From the NCBI RefSeq assembly GCF_015832195.1, contig NC_052027.1, forward strand, positions 15,372,149 to 15,436,148: a stretch of 64,000 nucleotides of DNA. The letters are read 5' to 3'. The stretch comes from Motacilla alba alba (taxonomy: Eukaryota; Chordata; Aves; Passeriformes; Motacillidae). The translations under genes and the position numbers were made by a program. Every line of letters begins with the position of its first letter. Position 1 is the stretch's first letter. The notes beneath the pieces are model-generated. The model searched no databases and was not told the DNA's origin. It saw nothing but the letters and a program-made list of their open reading frames with translations. This document shows positions 13,101 through 24,723 of this stretch, in pieces.

Positions 13101-16100
13101 GAACAAAAATGCCATATGAATGTGGAATACTGGGTTATGTTCTGTAGTGTACATCTCTAAAATTCCCAGAAACAATGGGACAAAATTCCTCATACAACAC
13201 TGGCAATCTTCTGGTGTAGAACCAGACTGGTTTTCTATTTCTTAAGATTTTCAGGTGTGAAGGTCTTAGTTTTTGGGAAGTTCTGTCAGTCCCTGGCTAC
13301 TTGTGATGCAGAGAACATTCTTACTCCCAACAGGCTCACGACGCCCTGTCGTACACCACACAGCAAGGTGCTGAGCAGACAGCTCAGGCTTTCCAAGAAC
13401 AACAATACATATTTGGAGAGTACATTGAAAGGCTCTGGGCTTATCTTACCATTGAACAACTCTTGGAAAAACGGTAATTGTACCTGGAATAATACCTTTG
13501 CTTTGAACCCCTCACAGCTTCTGAGTCCTGCAGTTTCTAGGATGTGAAGCAGACATGCACATCCCACTGAGGTGCCAATGGAAAATCATGAAATCAGTGA
13601 GGGAGATCCACCACTCGATTCTCCTCCCTAGCCTCAGTAGTCATATTTCAGGTTGCAAATGAAACAATTTTAAATTATTGCAAGTATAAAGCACAGTTTT
13701 GCCTTTCTCTTGGACAGCCAGTAAAATCAGATGTGCTCTTTGGCTGTGACAGTTATATCTTATTGATAAATTACCTGCAGAGAAATGACTTCACTTTAAA
13801 ATATGTAATCTGAAGTGTGGTGAGTGATTCAGCAATCACTGATGCTCAGAGTCTCTTCCTGTATTCAGCATTACAGCCACAGGAGAGGAAAAGGAAAACC
13901 TTACAGCTCAAGCCCTGGCTCTCTCACTAATGTACAAGTTTGTAACACCGCTGACATCCATGGTGGTAACAAAACCAGATGAAAATGAAAATGAAGAGGG
14001 GATTGCTGATAAACCCACTGAAGGTATAGACATCTTCAGAATTGTACCGTATTTGAGAAGCTAAGAGTTCCTTTGATGTTACCATAAAGAAAGGCTTTCA
14101 TGTGGGCATAGTTTTAAATATGTTTCTGCAAAATCTACTTTCCAAGCCTGGCATGTGTGTGATTTATACAAAATTACATCTCATTGCAAAGCTCATTTCC
14201 ATCAAACTATCCTTCATTACTAAATCATATGGGCAAAGTACTATAAATTTAAAATAAATGTATTTTAAACTAAATAGGAAAACCATTACAGAAAAAGACC
14301 CTGAAAACCAAGAAGAATCTTGGTTATAATTATAATCTATAATTATAATCTAATAATCCAGCAATATTCAGCTGATTTACCATCACTTTCTCCTTTATTT
14401 TTCTACATTCTTCAGCCTAGGGATAGACGTAGTAACCTCTTTCCATATGAAAAGGGAAAATTTGCATGAGCTCTTCCTCAGGCAGGATATATCAGGTTGT
14501 AAAAAGATTGAGATGACTTATGTAGAACTCAATAGTCATATATATATTGCAGAAAGAGAAGCAATTATATTGAAAACACACAATTTGTTTTCAACTCCTC
14601 TGATGTTTTAGCTAATGATGAACTCCTTGCTCAGTGAAATATTCTTCTTTCCTATAGTTCAGCCTCTCTGTTTAACCCCTGTGTAACAAATACTCTGTTC
14701 CTCCTTGCTCTTTGGCCAAGCAAGGCAGTGCTCTCTGCTCAGTGTGTCCCCCAGCCATCCTAACTTCATCTCCTTGTATTGTTTGAGCCACCCTCATCCC
14801 ACAGGTCTGACAGAGGCTTTCCAGTCTCTTCTATCAGCATCCTTTATTTTTTCTCCAACTTTTGTTTAGAGCCCCCAAAAGTTCCTTGGAGGCTCTATGT
14901 GGGCTCTCTGCTGCCTTCTAGATGAAAAACTTTCTAATCTCCTGATTTTGGCGTAGGAACTTAAGGCATTTTGGCCTTACTGATACTGGAGATTGGTGAG
15001 GTTTTTTCAGCTGCAGTAAGTCCTAAAACCAGTGAATTGCTAAGTGCCCTTCAACTCTGAATCATTCTTCAGGCATTCTGCTGATAAATTTTTGCATTAT
15101 TTTTCATGAGTCCTAGAATGGAATACTGACATAAAACCCCTTCACAGTTAATTTAACATTCAAGTCACTACACAACGTAATGGCTTTAAAGTTTGCAGCT
15201 GGTCTCCATAAGATGGAAACCCCCAAACATCTGGCAGAAGTGGCATCCACTTAGTCTTTTGCTTTCCCTTTCCGGGTAGTTTTAGTGCAAAAGCTCTTTA
15301 CTGAACCTCTTTCCAAGGAATTCCTTTCTGTATATAGATAGTATAGAGCAATAATAGGAGAAAATACTCAAAACACTGCCCCTGTGTAAAAATAAACCCT
15401 AATTTTACTCACCCTGAAATCTCAATTCACAAATCAATGTACTGAATCATCCAGTCAGTATTAACAGAGTCATCCAAATGCCTGGAAAACCACAAAATAG
15501 TAAAACCAGTAAGGAACATTTTGTAATATAGGTATGGTACAACAATAAAACAGTTCCAAATAGAGCTCTTGTCCCATACATAATAAATTGCAGTTCTGCT
15601 GCCCCACATAACAGCTTTTTACTTTCAGAACATTTGTGTTTGATCTACAAATACAGAGTTGTATCACTGGGAAGAAATGGCATCACAAAATACTAAAGAT
15701 AGCTGGTTGAGTTTTCAAACAGTTGATTTTTTTACAATGTTTTATTAGGGTCAGAATCCTTCTGTTTAATTGTATAACTGATGCTGTAAATTTCTCTTTT
15801 TCTTCCTTTTACTTCTTACCTGCCCATGGTTACAGCTGAAGGTATGTAAATTTTTATTAGATTTACTTAATATTTTTAATAGAGATTGATTTTCTGCATT
15901 AATTATTTGATCTAGGGTGTAATATTTTCATAAAGTTCATGGGGAATGAATCAAGATCATGTTATGAATAGATATGCAACTTTTCAGATGGGTAAGTTTG
16001 TCAATAGTGGTTTCAGTTCAGTTCTTGTCTCTGATGATTGCAGCATCCCACTACCCTGGAATTCAGGCCCAGTACAAGTCAGCTGCTCTCCAGGGCTGCC

Positions 16101-19100
16101 ACCAGGGCCTTCCAGGTACCTGTGTGTAGCAATCCCATACAAAGATATCTTCATCCATGCCGTGATTGCCACTTCCAAAGCACAGAGACATCCTGACAGA
16201 ATTTCAGATGTAGAAAGAGCAGAAGAATAGACAAATGTGAAACCAGGCAGGCAATTCTTCCTTCCCATACACGCAGTTTAGAAGAAGGTGGCACAGAGGG
16301 ATCCGAGAACAGCGGATTGTCCCCCTCCCGGAGGGAGCAAACCCCGTGCTCCTGGTGAAGTTACATTAGTGCTGGGAAGCAGGGTGTGCTTTCAGCGCCT
16401 TCAAGACTGTTGCTTTGTAGCACTGTTAAAGAAACTGTTTTGACTAAATTTTTACTTTGTAATATCTAGAAATTTATACGTAATTACAAGATTTTTGTGT
16501 CGGTTTTGGAAGGAGGAAGGAATGAAGTAGGTGAGATTGTGTTTTGTTCTTTGTAGCCTCTAAAATAACATTTTGTTTCATTTAAGCAGGGATGTTCACA
16601 GGTCCTTTGGTGGGTAAGTCGTTTAATTTACCTTTCTGAATTGGGCAGGATCTGTTGACTGAAATTACCAGAGGCAGAGTTGCCTTTTCTGGCAGTACAA
16701 CAGGACTTTTATAAATACTACCAAATTCTGCTCACTGCTGAAAAGACACTTAAAGGTTGAACAATAAGAGGTGCCAGAGCTTCAGCTAAATAATTTATGA
16801 GGAGTAAATACCTGTTCATAAATCACCATTTTTTCCTGAAAGCTGTTTCCCAAGAACAGAGGATGGACTTCGCTTTGCATTTCCTTTGGCATTATATAAA
16901 GCAAGGGACTGTGATGTCAGCACCTCTGGCTAAATTGAAGTGTTTAGTCACTTGTGTGTAAAGCATCTGTTTTTCAAGAGACAGCAACTGATCCACCAAA
17001 TTGCTGGCTGGGCAGTCCTGGAAATGGGAGAGTTAGAGTTATGCTTTTGCTCTGGGTATTAATCCAGTCTCTGTCTCCATCTAGTTTTTTCAATTGTTCA
17101 TTGAAAAGACTTAAATTCATTCTGAGGAAAAAAAAGTAAAACAAACAAAACCACCCCAAATGTCAAAAAGTCAGAAGTTTTCAATGGATGATGCTTCATT
17201 TCCTTGCTGATAGTTTAATCCTCAAGTCTGAAATATTTGTATCCTACAGATATGTTGCTTGGGCTATATGGAAACCCTCAGAGCAATTTAGACTACAAGT
17301 GAAATCTGTGTCTATCCTGAAGCTTTTTTTGATTCAAAAGCAGCACACAAACTGTCATTTCATAGATTACATGATTTAAAAACTAGGATGCAATTACTGA
17401 TTTACTTAGCATATTAACTCCCTGACATCTTACACGGGCCATGCAGTTTTCCATTTTGGTGTGAGTTTTCTAACAGCTTTCTTTCCTTCTGCAGCTTCAG
17501 CACTCTATCACACACATGCATCACCACCCACATGGTATACTAGTGGTGAGTAGTTGGAGTAGTGTCTGTCTAGGAGAACTGAAGAGGGTATTTAAGGCTA
17601 AATTACACAATTCTTATGAATATTTTCAATATTACCTTTTTTATTTTTAAGGGGCGAGTATTTTAATTTACTTTTTAAACATCTCTTAGTGTCTTCTAAA
17701 GATCAAGTAATTGAGATTATATGTGGTCATTTTCTCAGTCCTCCTTCACATCAGTAATTTTTGTGTTGATAGCTGCCTGTTTTCTATTAAAGAATTTATA
17801 TTTAGTTATTAAATTTAAATATTAAGCAATATTAAATGCTCATGTGGAGCTTTGACTCTGTGTATCACTATACAGACACCAGTGATTTGCCTTTACAGTT
17901 GATGGAGATCCACACTTCATTATATCAGTGCCACAAAAAAAAGATGCCATTTGTTTCAATATCAATGAAAACCCTGGCATGATCTTAAATTTAATAAATG
18001 ACCCAGTTACAGGTGAGTTTTTAACTTTTTTTTTTTTCTTTTAATACAGGATGCTTCTACCAAAATGTATTTAAAGGTTGTTTCTCTTTTTATAATGCAA
18101 AAGATTTTTTTCCTAGCAAAGTTAGCAGGAGGTCCTTTAGCTGTGATAGCTTACCATTACCATGACTGTTTTCACTTCTTGTAGCAAAATGAACTTTTAA
18201 ACTTACTTTAAAAACCAGTGTGAGGGTTGAGAGTAGTAATTCGTCTCAATGAGTTGTAGTAGAAGCAATAAAATAATCTTTAGGTCACCAGTTTGCGGAA
18301 TATCTGGTAAAGAGAGACTGATGTCACTCAGACTCTGTACCCATCACAAACTCTCTGTGCTTTGGGAAAAACTGAACTTTTCTCAACAAAATTATTGTTG
18401 GCTTTGTGGAAATTCACAGAACAACCCCCAGAACTTTATTTTGCTTTGATACAAACATTCACAAGTAATTCTGATCTATTTTTCAACTCATATTTAATTT
18501 CTTAAGTTGTTGTTAAATTTTCAAGACACTCAGTGACATCAGTTGTTCAGATCCTCTCTATAAAACAATACATGTTTTATTTCTGTATTAGGCATCACAG
18601 TCAATGGAGAACTTATTGGTGATAAGAGAGCAAATAGTGATGCAAAGATCCAAAACTCATATTTTGGAAAACTTGGTATTGCAAATAAGCACCTGGATGT
18701 AAAGCTGACAGTAACTCCTGAGATGATCACGATTCAGAATGGTGATGAAAAGACAGGTTTCACCTGGCTGGACTCAGTCACCTTGCAACAAGCAGGGTAA
18801 GACTTACAGAAAGGATATCAGGCTCTTGTATGACTTTCTACTCTTCCTAAAATGTTTTTAAATGTTGATCAATAATAAACTTCTAAGATTGGTGAGGGAG
18901 TCTACAAAAGCAATTTATTCAAGCCCTGCTGGATTCTGCTCTCTACTTTGTTGTGTAACTGCTGAATTATTCACAAATTCCTATGCTTGAAATAAGTAAA
19001 TGAAGACTTTTCCCCGATCTTCTATTGCTCTAAGGTAAAACTAGTTTTGGTATTGTGCTTTGTACAGCAGTGTCTTGCAAATACTTAAGCAGTAACTTCA

Positions 19101-20874
19101 GACATAGTGTGTAATCTTTCAAAGGCATAATAGTGTTCCAAAAGCAAATCTCCATTTTAAAAATTGAACTTGTGGCAGTTGCAGAATTGGTATTTTTTTC
19201 TTGTCAGAAGGCATATTTCTCATGGGATCTATTTCAGAATCATTTATACCTTTGCAAAAGGTTTATAGAAGGAACAGGCAACATTTTCTCTTCCTTCTCC
19301 TTTACATTTCACTGTGTAGAATAAAATTTCTGCCTTCTCAAGGCCTGGCAGTACAGCAGAAAGAGCAAGCTCTCATTTATACACATGATTTTATTTATTG
19401 TGATAAACGGATGATACCACTGACACAATCAGAAGCAAATCTTCTCTATCCTAGCTTTAAAATAGGCAGTTTGGGAGTGGACTTCTCTGAAAGACTAAAG
19501 GAAAAAGTGTCATGTAGCATTCAGGCAAAGAACTGATGGTTTAATAATAGAATTTTTATCACTTAGCATCAGGTGCTGTATCTACATACCAACCTGTCTG
19601 TAACCAATTACACTATCAAGGGACAGATTTTGCTAAAAATATCTTACTGAAAAGTTTAAAGGCCAGGTAGCCTTTTCCAGTGTCATTTAATATGATTCTG
19701 TGACTGTCTGGGAACACACAGAGAGACTCCAAGAACCAAACTAGGCAGCAAACCCTCTCTCTTAAAAAACACTGAGCAGTTTATAAAGCTACGTTTGATT
19801 TTCTTCTCACATTTCTTTCTGTTGCTGTTAACTCTGGTAAGCACAATGTTCTAAGTCACGTTTTTCTTTTTTCCTCAGTTTAACTTTGATCATTAACAGG
19901 AAAAAAAATCTGGTGCTCTCAATGGGCAGTGGTGCCTCATTTGTTGTTGTTTTGCACCAAGTGTGGAAGAAACATCCTCTCCACCAAGATTTCCTGGGAC
20001 TGTATACATTGAATAGTGATAAACTGTCTGAACAGACCCACGGATTATTAGGTATGACTTTGTTTAGTGTTTCCCTGCTGGTCTTTCCTTATGAGGCTAC
20101 ATAATTCTCAGGTAGAATATTGTACTTGTGCTGAGAATAATCACACCCAGAAATTTCAGAGATCAACACATGGATTATTTGATTATTTAAAAGCTGAAGA
20201 CTTGGAAAATATGCAATAAATTCAACAGAATAGACAACACACCAAGTGAAGATATCTTGAAGGATATCTAGAAAAGGCTGTAATTGTTCTGTACAGTCAG
20301 AAGCTGGAACTTACATCCAGATGATGTGGATACAATTCTGGGTTATAAACAGAAAATAATACCAATAATACCTCAGGCATGTGTTCAGCCTTACCTGAAA
20401 CTTGGTATTTGCTTATTCAATCCAAACTCTGAAGGGACATGGAAACCAGCACAGGAATGTAGAAATTCTGGGATTCTGTTTGGTTTGCTTCTGTTTTAAT
20501 GCCTGAAATGGTAATTTTAGCTTCTCTTTTTAGGACAGTTTTTCCGGCCCATTGACTTCACCATACTTGAAATTCATCCTGGGTCTGATCCCAAGAAACC
20601 AGATGCCACAATGATTGTTAAAAACAATGAACTGACAGTAACAAGGTACAGAATAATGAAGGCCTTAGCAGAGACTTAGGCAAGATTCCTTGTCCAGGTG
20701 CAGTTCCTACCTCAGTACTCCCATGGCTGTATTTTCCTTTTCAGGGGCTGGCAGAAGGATTACAGAAGAGATCCTACACATGGGGTTGATATTCCTTGCT
20801 GGTTTGTCCATGACAATGGAGCTGGGCTGATAGATGGTGCTCACACAGATTATATTGTTTCCAGTCTCTTCTAA
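1029..20874 (+). CDS. ITIH3: Inter-alpha-trypsin inhibitor heavy chain H3 type (ITIH1/ITIH3 class), whole gene
   Basis: Secreted plasma heavy chain that is joined to bikunin by chondroitin sulfate and can be transferred to hyaluronan to stabilise extracellular matrix. Coding exons: 1029-1118, 5104-5127, 6264-6430, 7431-7535, 7958-8120, 8799-8909, 9376-9501, 9923-10039, 10795-10963, 11308-11433, 11681-11862, 12843-13028, 13334-13473, 13869-14023, 16590-16613, 17495-17545, 17899-18012, 18592-18796, 19879-20051, 20534-20645, 20745-20874. All junctions are GT-AG and phase-consistent, giving 889 residues, close to human ITIH3. Order: signal peptide, VIT (about 39-168), VWA (about 283-465) with MIDAS D289-T-S291-G-S293, linker, VDGDPHF processing site (Asp649-Pro650), and C-terminal domain ending DYIVSSLF. 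Some segments resemble ITIH1 more than ITIH3. The symbol follows the syntenic position next to ITIH4. Confidence 0.92.
1119..5103 (+). other. ITIH3 intron 1, no gene seen
   Basis: About 4 kb of AT-rich intron. The only notable feature is a G/T-rich tract at 3421-3482. Open frames here are short, lack splice context and resemble no family I know. Confidence 0.6.
3421..3482 (+). repeat. G/T-rich low-complexity tract
   Basis: Runs of three to four G separated by T runs (GGGTTTTTTGGG, TGGGGTTTTTTTGGGG). Four G runs of at least three occur within about 45 bases, so an intramolecular G-quadruplex is conceivable, though the loops are long. Confidence 0.6.
5104..9501 (+). CDS. ITIH3: ITIH3 exons 2-7: propeptide and VIT domain
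   Basis: Exon 2 (5104-5127) is only 24 bases and encodes KRNADNDL, a short basic spacer before the mature chain, as in mammalian ITIH3. Exon 3 (6264-6430) has the hallmark [13 protein letters not shown] and [13 protein letters not shown], including an NFS N-glycosylation sequon. Exon 4 (7431-7535) encodes TIDGVTYPG and the GQTAGLVK end. Exon 5 (7958-8120) has [14 protein letters not shown]. Exon 6 (8799-8909) has [10 protein letters not shown], and exon 7 (9376-9501) has a Cys pair (TCASC) followed by [12 protein letters not shown] domains accompany VWA domains in this family. Confidence 0.92.
9923..11862 (+). CDS. ITIH3: ITIH3 exons 8-11: VWA domain with MIDAS
   Basis: Exons 9923-10039, 10795-10963, 11308-11433 and 11681-11862. 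Exon 8 encodes [12 protein letters not shown] and the metal-binding motif FVLDTSGSM. Exon 9 gives [19 protein letters not shown]. Exon 10 gives [13 protein letters not shown] and [13 protein letters not shown], where the Thr-Asp-Gly is a typical MIDAS contributor. Exon 11 gives [20 protein letters not shown] and [15 protein letters not shown]. All MIDAS positions look intact, so divalent metal binding is expected. Confidence 0.93.
12001..12120 (-). mobile_element. CR1 LINE 3'-end fragment
   Basis: The stretch from about 12001 (ATGATAGAATAG, then GAGTTAGAAGGGACCTTTAG) is the reverse complement of the avian CR1 3' end, whose consensus ends in the family's 'GGTCCCTTCCAACC...ATTCTATGATT' form. 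It then decays into sequence resembling the preceding CR1 segment (GCAGGGACA at about 12080). It lies in the intron between exons 11 and 12. Boundaries are approximate. Confidence 0.6.
12843..14023 (+). CDS. ITIH3: ITIH3 exons 12-14: post-VWA conserved segment
   Basis: Exons 12843-13028, 13334-13473 and 13869-14023. Exon 12 starts [16 protein letters not shown] and contains [13 protein letters not shown]. Exon 13 carries the near-invariant [18 protein letters not shown]. Exon 14 carries [14 protein letters not shown] and an acidic tail, ending in phase 1. For exon 14 the acceptor is the AG at 13867-13868. The AG eight bases downstream would break the frame. Confidence 0.9.
15836..15841 (+). 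CDS. ITIH3: Candidate 6-base microexon in the ITIH3 linker
   Basis: CTGAAG is flanked by a long pyrimidine tract ending TTACAG and by a good donor GTATGT. It keeps phase 1 on both sides and would add Ala-Glu. The flanking ITIH3 linker exons are also short and phase 1-1. Six-base exons are rare, so this is a candidate only; the gene reads in frame without it. Confidence 0.3.
16044..16115 (+). CDS. ITIH3: Candidate 72-base cassette exon in the ITIH3 linker
   Basis: Bounded by GATTGCAG and GTACCT with a pyrimidine-rich upstream tract. In phase 1 it reads [15 protein letters not shown]... and keeps the frame on both sides without a stop. Low-complexity Gln/Gly/Ala content fits the variable linker before the processing site. 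Including it would lengthen the protein from 889 to 913 residues. The core model already matches the usual length, so it may be optional, lineage-specific or unused. Confidence 0.4.
16590..17545 (+). CDS. ITIH3: ITIH3 linker exons 15-16
   Basis: Exon 15 (16590-16613, 24 bases) encodes MFTGPLV. Exon 16 (17495-17545, 51 bases) encodes [17 protein letters not shown]. Both are phase 1-1 with clear GTAAGT/GTGAGT donors. They form the poorly conserved Pro/Thr/His linker between the VWA half and the heavy-chain C-terminal half. The intron space 14024-17494 otherwise shows only the two candidate exons listed separately. Confidence 0.75.
17899..18012 (+). CDS. ITIH3: ITIH3 exon 17: Asp-Pro-His-Phe processing and ester-link site
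   Basis: Encodes [13 protein letters not shown] followed by CFNINENPG. In heavy chains 1-3 the precursor is cut between Asp and Pro of DPHF, and the new C-terminal Asp is esterified to the chondroitin sulfate of bikunin and later to hyaluronan. The site is fully kept here (Asp649 in the core model). The paralogous exon in the - gene has the same 114-base length but no DPHF. Confidence 0.92.
18592..20874 (+). CDS. ITIH3: ITIH3 exons 18-21: heavy-chain C-terminal domain and stop
   Basis: Exons 18592-18796, 19879-20051, 20534-20645 and 20745-20874. They read [49 protein letters not shown], then a GQFFRPIDF segment with [11 protein letters not shown], and finally [23 protein letters not shown] and DYIVSSLF, stopping at TAA 20872-20874. 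This propeptide-like domain is removed on maturation in heavy chains 1-3. Confidence 0.92.
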
Positions 20875-21141
20875 GCAACTTCCTCCAAGTGCACAGGCAG
20901 GCAATATTTGTCTGAAAGAGCAGTATTTTCAATATATAAGATCTATTCAGAGCATATAAACGTACATCTTTAGCGAGGACAAGGCATGGTGGATTCCCAT
21001 AGAGAGTTTTACTGTGTATTTGATCCAATCTGAAGTGCAAGATCCCTCATCCTCTGAAGTGTCCTCCTTATGAGGTTCAAAATTCTGACTTAAAATGTTA
21101 CTTTGTTACATAACAGAAACCCTCTACCCAATTTTTTAATC

Positions 21142-21172
21142 AATAAATGAGTGTCAGGAGTGATTAAATAAA
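21142..21172 (+). terminator. ITIH3 polyadenylation signals
   Basis: Two AATAAA hexamers at 21142-21147 and 21167-21172 lie about 270 and 295 bases after the stop codon. They are followed by a T/G-rich stretch (CTGGTTCTGTTATTCTG) suitable for cleavage factors. The mRNA probably ends near 21190. Confidence 0.7.
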
Positions 21173-21189
21173 AGTATCAGTACTCAGTG

Positions 21190-24100
21190 CCTGGTTCTGT
21201 TATTCTGACAGCTTAATGTTCTTCATGCCAGTTTCACAAAGCCCAGAGTGCCAGATGCATTCTGAAATTGAGCACAGGAGGACATCTGACAGCCCAGCCC
21301 AGGTTTTGGGATAATCCCGTGGTATTTGGAACCACCTGACCTCTTGATTGTGCAGAGCTGAGGGCTGCTGCCAGCACAGGAGGTGACTGTTGGCATCCAG
21401 GAATTCTGTATTTTAGCATTTTAATTTGAACCTATCTTTTGAATGTCTGAATCTTTATAAATTAATGAAACACCAAGGTTGCAAGCAGCACTCACATTTG
21501 AGTAATGATAGCTCTTTTGGGCTGTATCTTTCTTGAGGAAGACCCTTTCTTCTGTTCCCATAAAATAATTTAAGAACACATTCAGGGCAAGTGCCCCATT
21601 TATTTATATATTCATTTTTCCTGCAAGAAATTGCAAACTCTTACTTCTAAATCAAAAAGCCCACCCAACCAAAAACATGTACTCTCCTTCCCATATTTCT
21701 TATTTACTTCAAGATTTTTTTTTAAATCAAATCAACCACAAAGGCAGTGGCAAAGCAGAAAATTCCCCAACAGTAGTAGGACAAAGAAAGTCATTGTGTG
21801 GAAAACTAGAATGCAGAACACAGAGAAAAGAGGAATGTAGTGGGAGAAACAGATGATAGATCTGATAGGTCAAATTGAAAGAATAAGGGTAGAGGTGAAC
21901 AAAAATACAACAGAAAAATCAAAGAGGAAAAAAAATGGAGGAAAGATATACTTACTGCTAAATTTATGGGAGACACAGGCCTTTTTGAGGAGCAAAATCC
22001 TTTACTGAAAGCAGTAGTTTTGTAGAAGGAAATAAATAGGAGAGGGTAGAGGGTGTCACAGTGGCTGCAGATCTTTGCCTGCTAAATCCAGACAGAAAGG
22101 GTGAAAGAAAGCAGGTAATTTCTACAGAAGGTAACAAGTTACTGGAAAACAAGGAAGGCAGGGAGAACAAAAGGAAGGAGTGAGAGAACATTGAAAGTAG
22201 TAAGTTTAACGTTACATGGTTCTAAATTTTTATTGTAAGATAATTAATTAGATGGAATAGAATGAAATAAAGAAATGATCCATTTTGGATCCTGAGACAG
22301 GAGCTATGGCACTGTCCACGGGGGCTGGTCCTTTGCTCCCTTGCTCCATTAATGCCATAAAGCAGAGCATTGGACAGCAGACCTTGACCTACCTGGCTGG
22401 CAGAGTTTGGGCACAAGGCAATCCTGGCCAGCCAGAAATTTCCTGTTAGATTTTCTGGGATGAGGCAAATCTCTGGAGCTGGCAGGAGTCTTGTCTGTGA
22501 CTGAATTGGGAGTCACATGTTGCTCTCAGGGGCTCTGGTCTGCTTTTGCATGGCTCCTGTTCAATAAGCACACAGAGATTCCTGTAAGGCCAGAGGTAAC
22601 AGCAAATGTAGCTAAAGGTAGCAGAGGCCAGAGAGAAGCAGCAGACAGATGCTCACAGTTAAATAAAACATTTACTCCTCCTGCTGATGGCTGCAGTGCT
22701 GGTTAAAAAGAGAACTGTGGGGCCATATCCTGTGAGATATGCATAGACCTGTTACATATACACTGACACTATTTTGTATTGGAATCAGAAATTACAAAAT
22801 GCCAAATATTCATTACTGCATCTGCCTTCAGCTTCTGAGAAAGAAGGGAACATAGGAAATCAGAAACCCACCAGAACTCACTTTGGGGTTTGGAAAGCAC
22901 AGGAGGAGAGTGACTAAACAACAAATTAAGACACAATTCAAGTGAAGAGTGGAATGGCACCTACTTACAGAATGGGAAGCACAGTGCAGAGGGGAAGCAG
23001 CGCTACATGGATTTGGCAGCTGCAGCAGCCAGGCACACCAGCGACTTCAGGCTGCTGCAGAAAGCACAGAAATCTCTGTCAGCACAACTTGTCTGTTCAA
23101 AGTCAGATAAAATCTTTGAACAATGTGAGGAGTTTTTATTGTACCTTAATAAACTCGCTGGCCCAGAGCTTCTTTGCAGCAAGGGAGAACTGCATTAGCA
23201 GGGCAGCAGCTGCCTAGGAAAGCTCAGGCACTCCAGTGTGAGTACAGCTCTCAAGCATGGCCTGCACCTGATTGAGCCTCACTTAAAGAAGAGGGTCCCA
23301 GGTGAAAGCTGCGCCAGCCATGAGCCACTGCTCCCTGCTGTACCTCAGAGCAGGAGGTGACACACAGACACCCTACAACTGAAAGCAGGGAATATTTAAT
23401 TTGCAGCAAGTCTGCTGATATAACCCTGGATCAACAGCTTGTGATTCGAATTCCAGGTTCATCTATAATGGAATCAGCTTGGGAAGCCTATTTTTGATGC
23501 AGTGAAGTGAGCAATCTGGTACTTCCAGTTTCCAAATTCCACAGTCTGTCATGTAATTTGTGCAGCAAAATCAGCACCTTGAAAGTACAAGCAATTCACA
23601 CAAACATATCTTGGCATCATGTCTGCACAGTTCTTTTAAAAAACAGGGTTCTAATTAAACAGTTTGTTTTAGCTTATTGACTTTGGCAAGAAATTGTTTC
23701 TCTTTTAGTACATTGCTTTAAAAGAAAAAGGTTTTTCCAGTAATATATTATTGGCAGGATCGAAAGAAACTTCTGTAAACTGCCTATAATGCTGGCATAT
23801 TTATGGGTTCAAAGATACAAAGGAACTGAAATTCTAAAACAAAATCATTTTGGAATTAAAACTTATAAAAAGCAGAAGACTGAAACAACATCTTGGATTT
23901 CACGGGCAGAGGCTTCTGTATGTGTGTTTACTCTTCAGTGTTACCTCTGTGCACAGCAGGTTGGGTTTGAGAGGTTCATTATTTGTAAAACATCTTCCAA
24001 TATTTGCAAAATGTATGAAATGGAGCCAAAAAAAGCTGCTACTTTTGGGGTTGAAATGCAGTGTTTTGCAACCAGAGGTTTTGCAACCAGCCAATGGCTG

Positions 24101-24481
24101 TTCTGCAGATGTTTCCAAAAGGGAGCCTCAGAGACTTTTGCAACAGTGAATCGGAGCACGGCTGCTGTGGGTTTGCATCGCCCCATTCACTGCTGATTTC
24201 ATGAGCTTTGAATGGTCTCACAGAACAACATCCAAGAGAGCCCTGATACAGCAATAAAATAGGAAATGAGAGACATGGTAAACTAATACTGCCTCAAACT
24301 TCATGGTGTTTTCACAAAATGCATGGTTCAAGAACACCACCATCTATACTTGGATAAAGTCTTAGAGATCTATTACTGTTTGCATGACATATTTGTTGGC
24401 TTGGATGATGCCTACTACTGATTTTTCTTTGGAAACCTAAATCCATGTGTCCATATCAAACTGTGAGCTGATAAGGTCAAT
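21190..24481. other. Intergenic region between convergent ITIH3 and ITIH4, no gene seen
   Basis: About 3.3 kb between the inferred 3' ends of the two convergent heavy-chain genes. Purine-rich patches occur at 21840-22200. Open frames are short, overlapping on both strands and without splice or family support. No repeat was recognised. Confidence 0.5.
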
Positions 24482-24487
24482 TTTATT
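24482..24487 (-). terminator. Candidate ITIH4 polyadenylation signal
   Basis: TTTATT on the plus strand is AATAAA on the coding strand, about 240 bases after the ITIH4 stop. It is the nearest canonical hexamer downstream that I see. Other signals further on cannot be excluded. Confidence 0.45.
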
Positions 24488-24723
24488 TGGTTCATTCACA
24501 CAAATCTTCAACAACAAAACCACATTGCAAATTAGAAACCATTTTCAAATAGCAAACAAGCAAGGACTGTCATATCTTGAAAGTATAATTAGTTCAAGTT
24601 AAAATATTTGTGACACCTATGTAGAGCAACAGTAAGCTTTAACTGTGTGGTTTTCTTGATGAAAGTACCAAAAATACTTGGAAGAGCTTCATTAGCATAA
24701 TTTTCTTCAAAGATATTTTTTTT

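Noticed and set aside
13877..14023. Alternative acceptor eight bases further into ITIH3 exon 14
   Set aside because: It would shift the frame and destroy the conserved [12 protein letters not shown] segment; the upstream AG keeps it.
22942..23217. Open frames around 23 kb between the two heavy-chain genes
   Set aside because: They are short, overlap each other in several frames, and have no family resemblance or flanking splice sites.
24039..24254. Cluster of overlapping open frames on both strands downstream of ITIH4
   Set aside because: They overlap on both strands, as chance frames do, and lie in sequence just past the inferred ITIH4 3' end.
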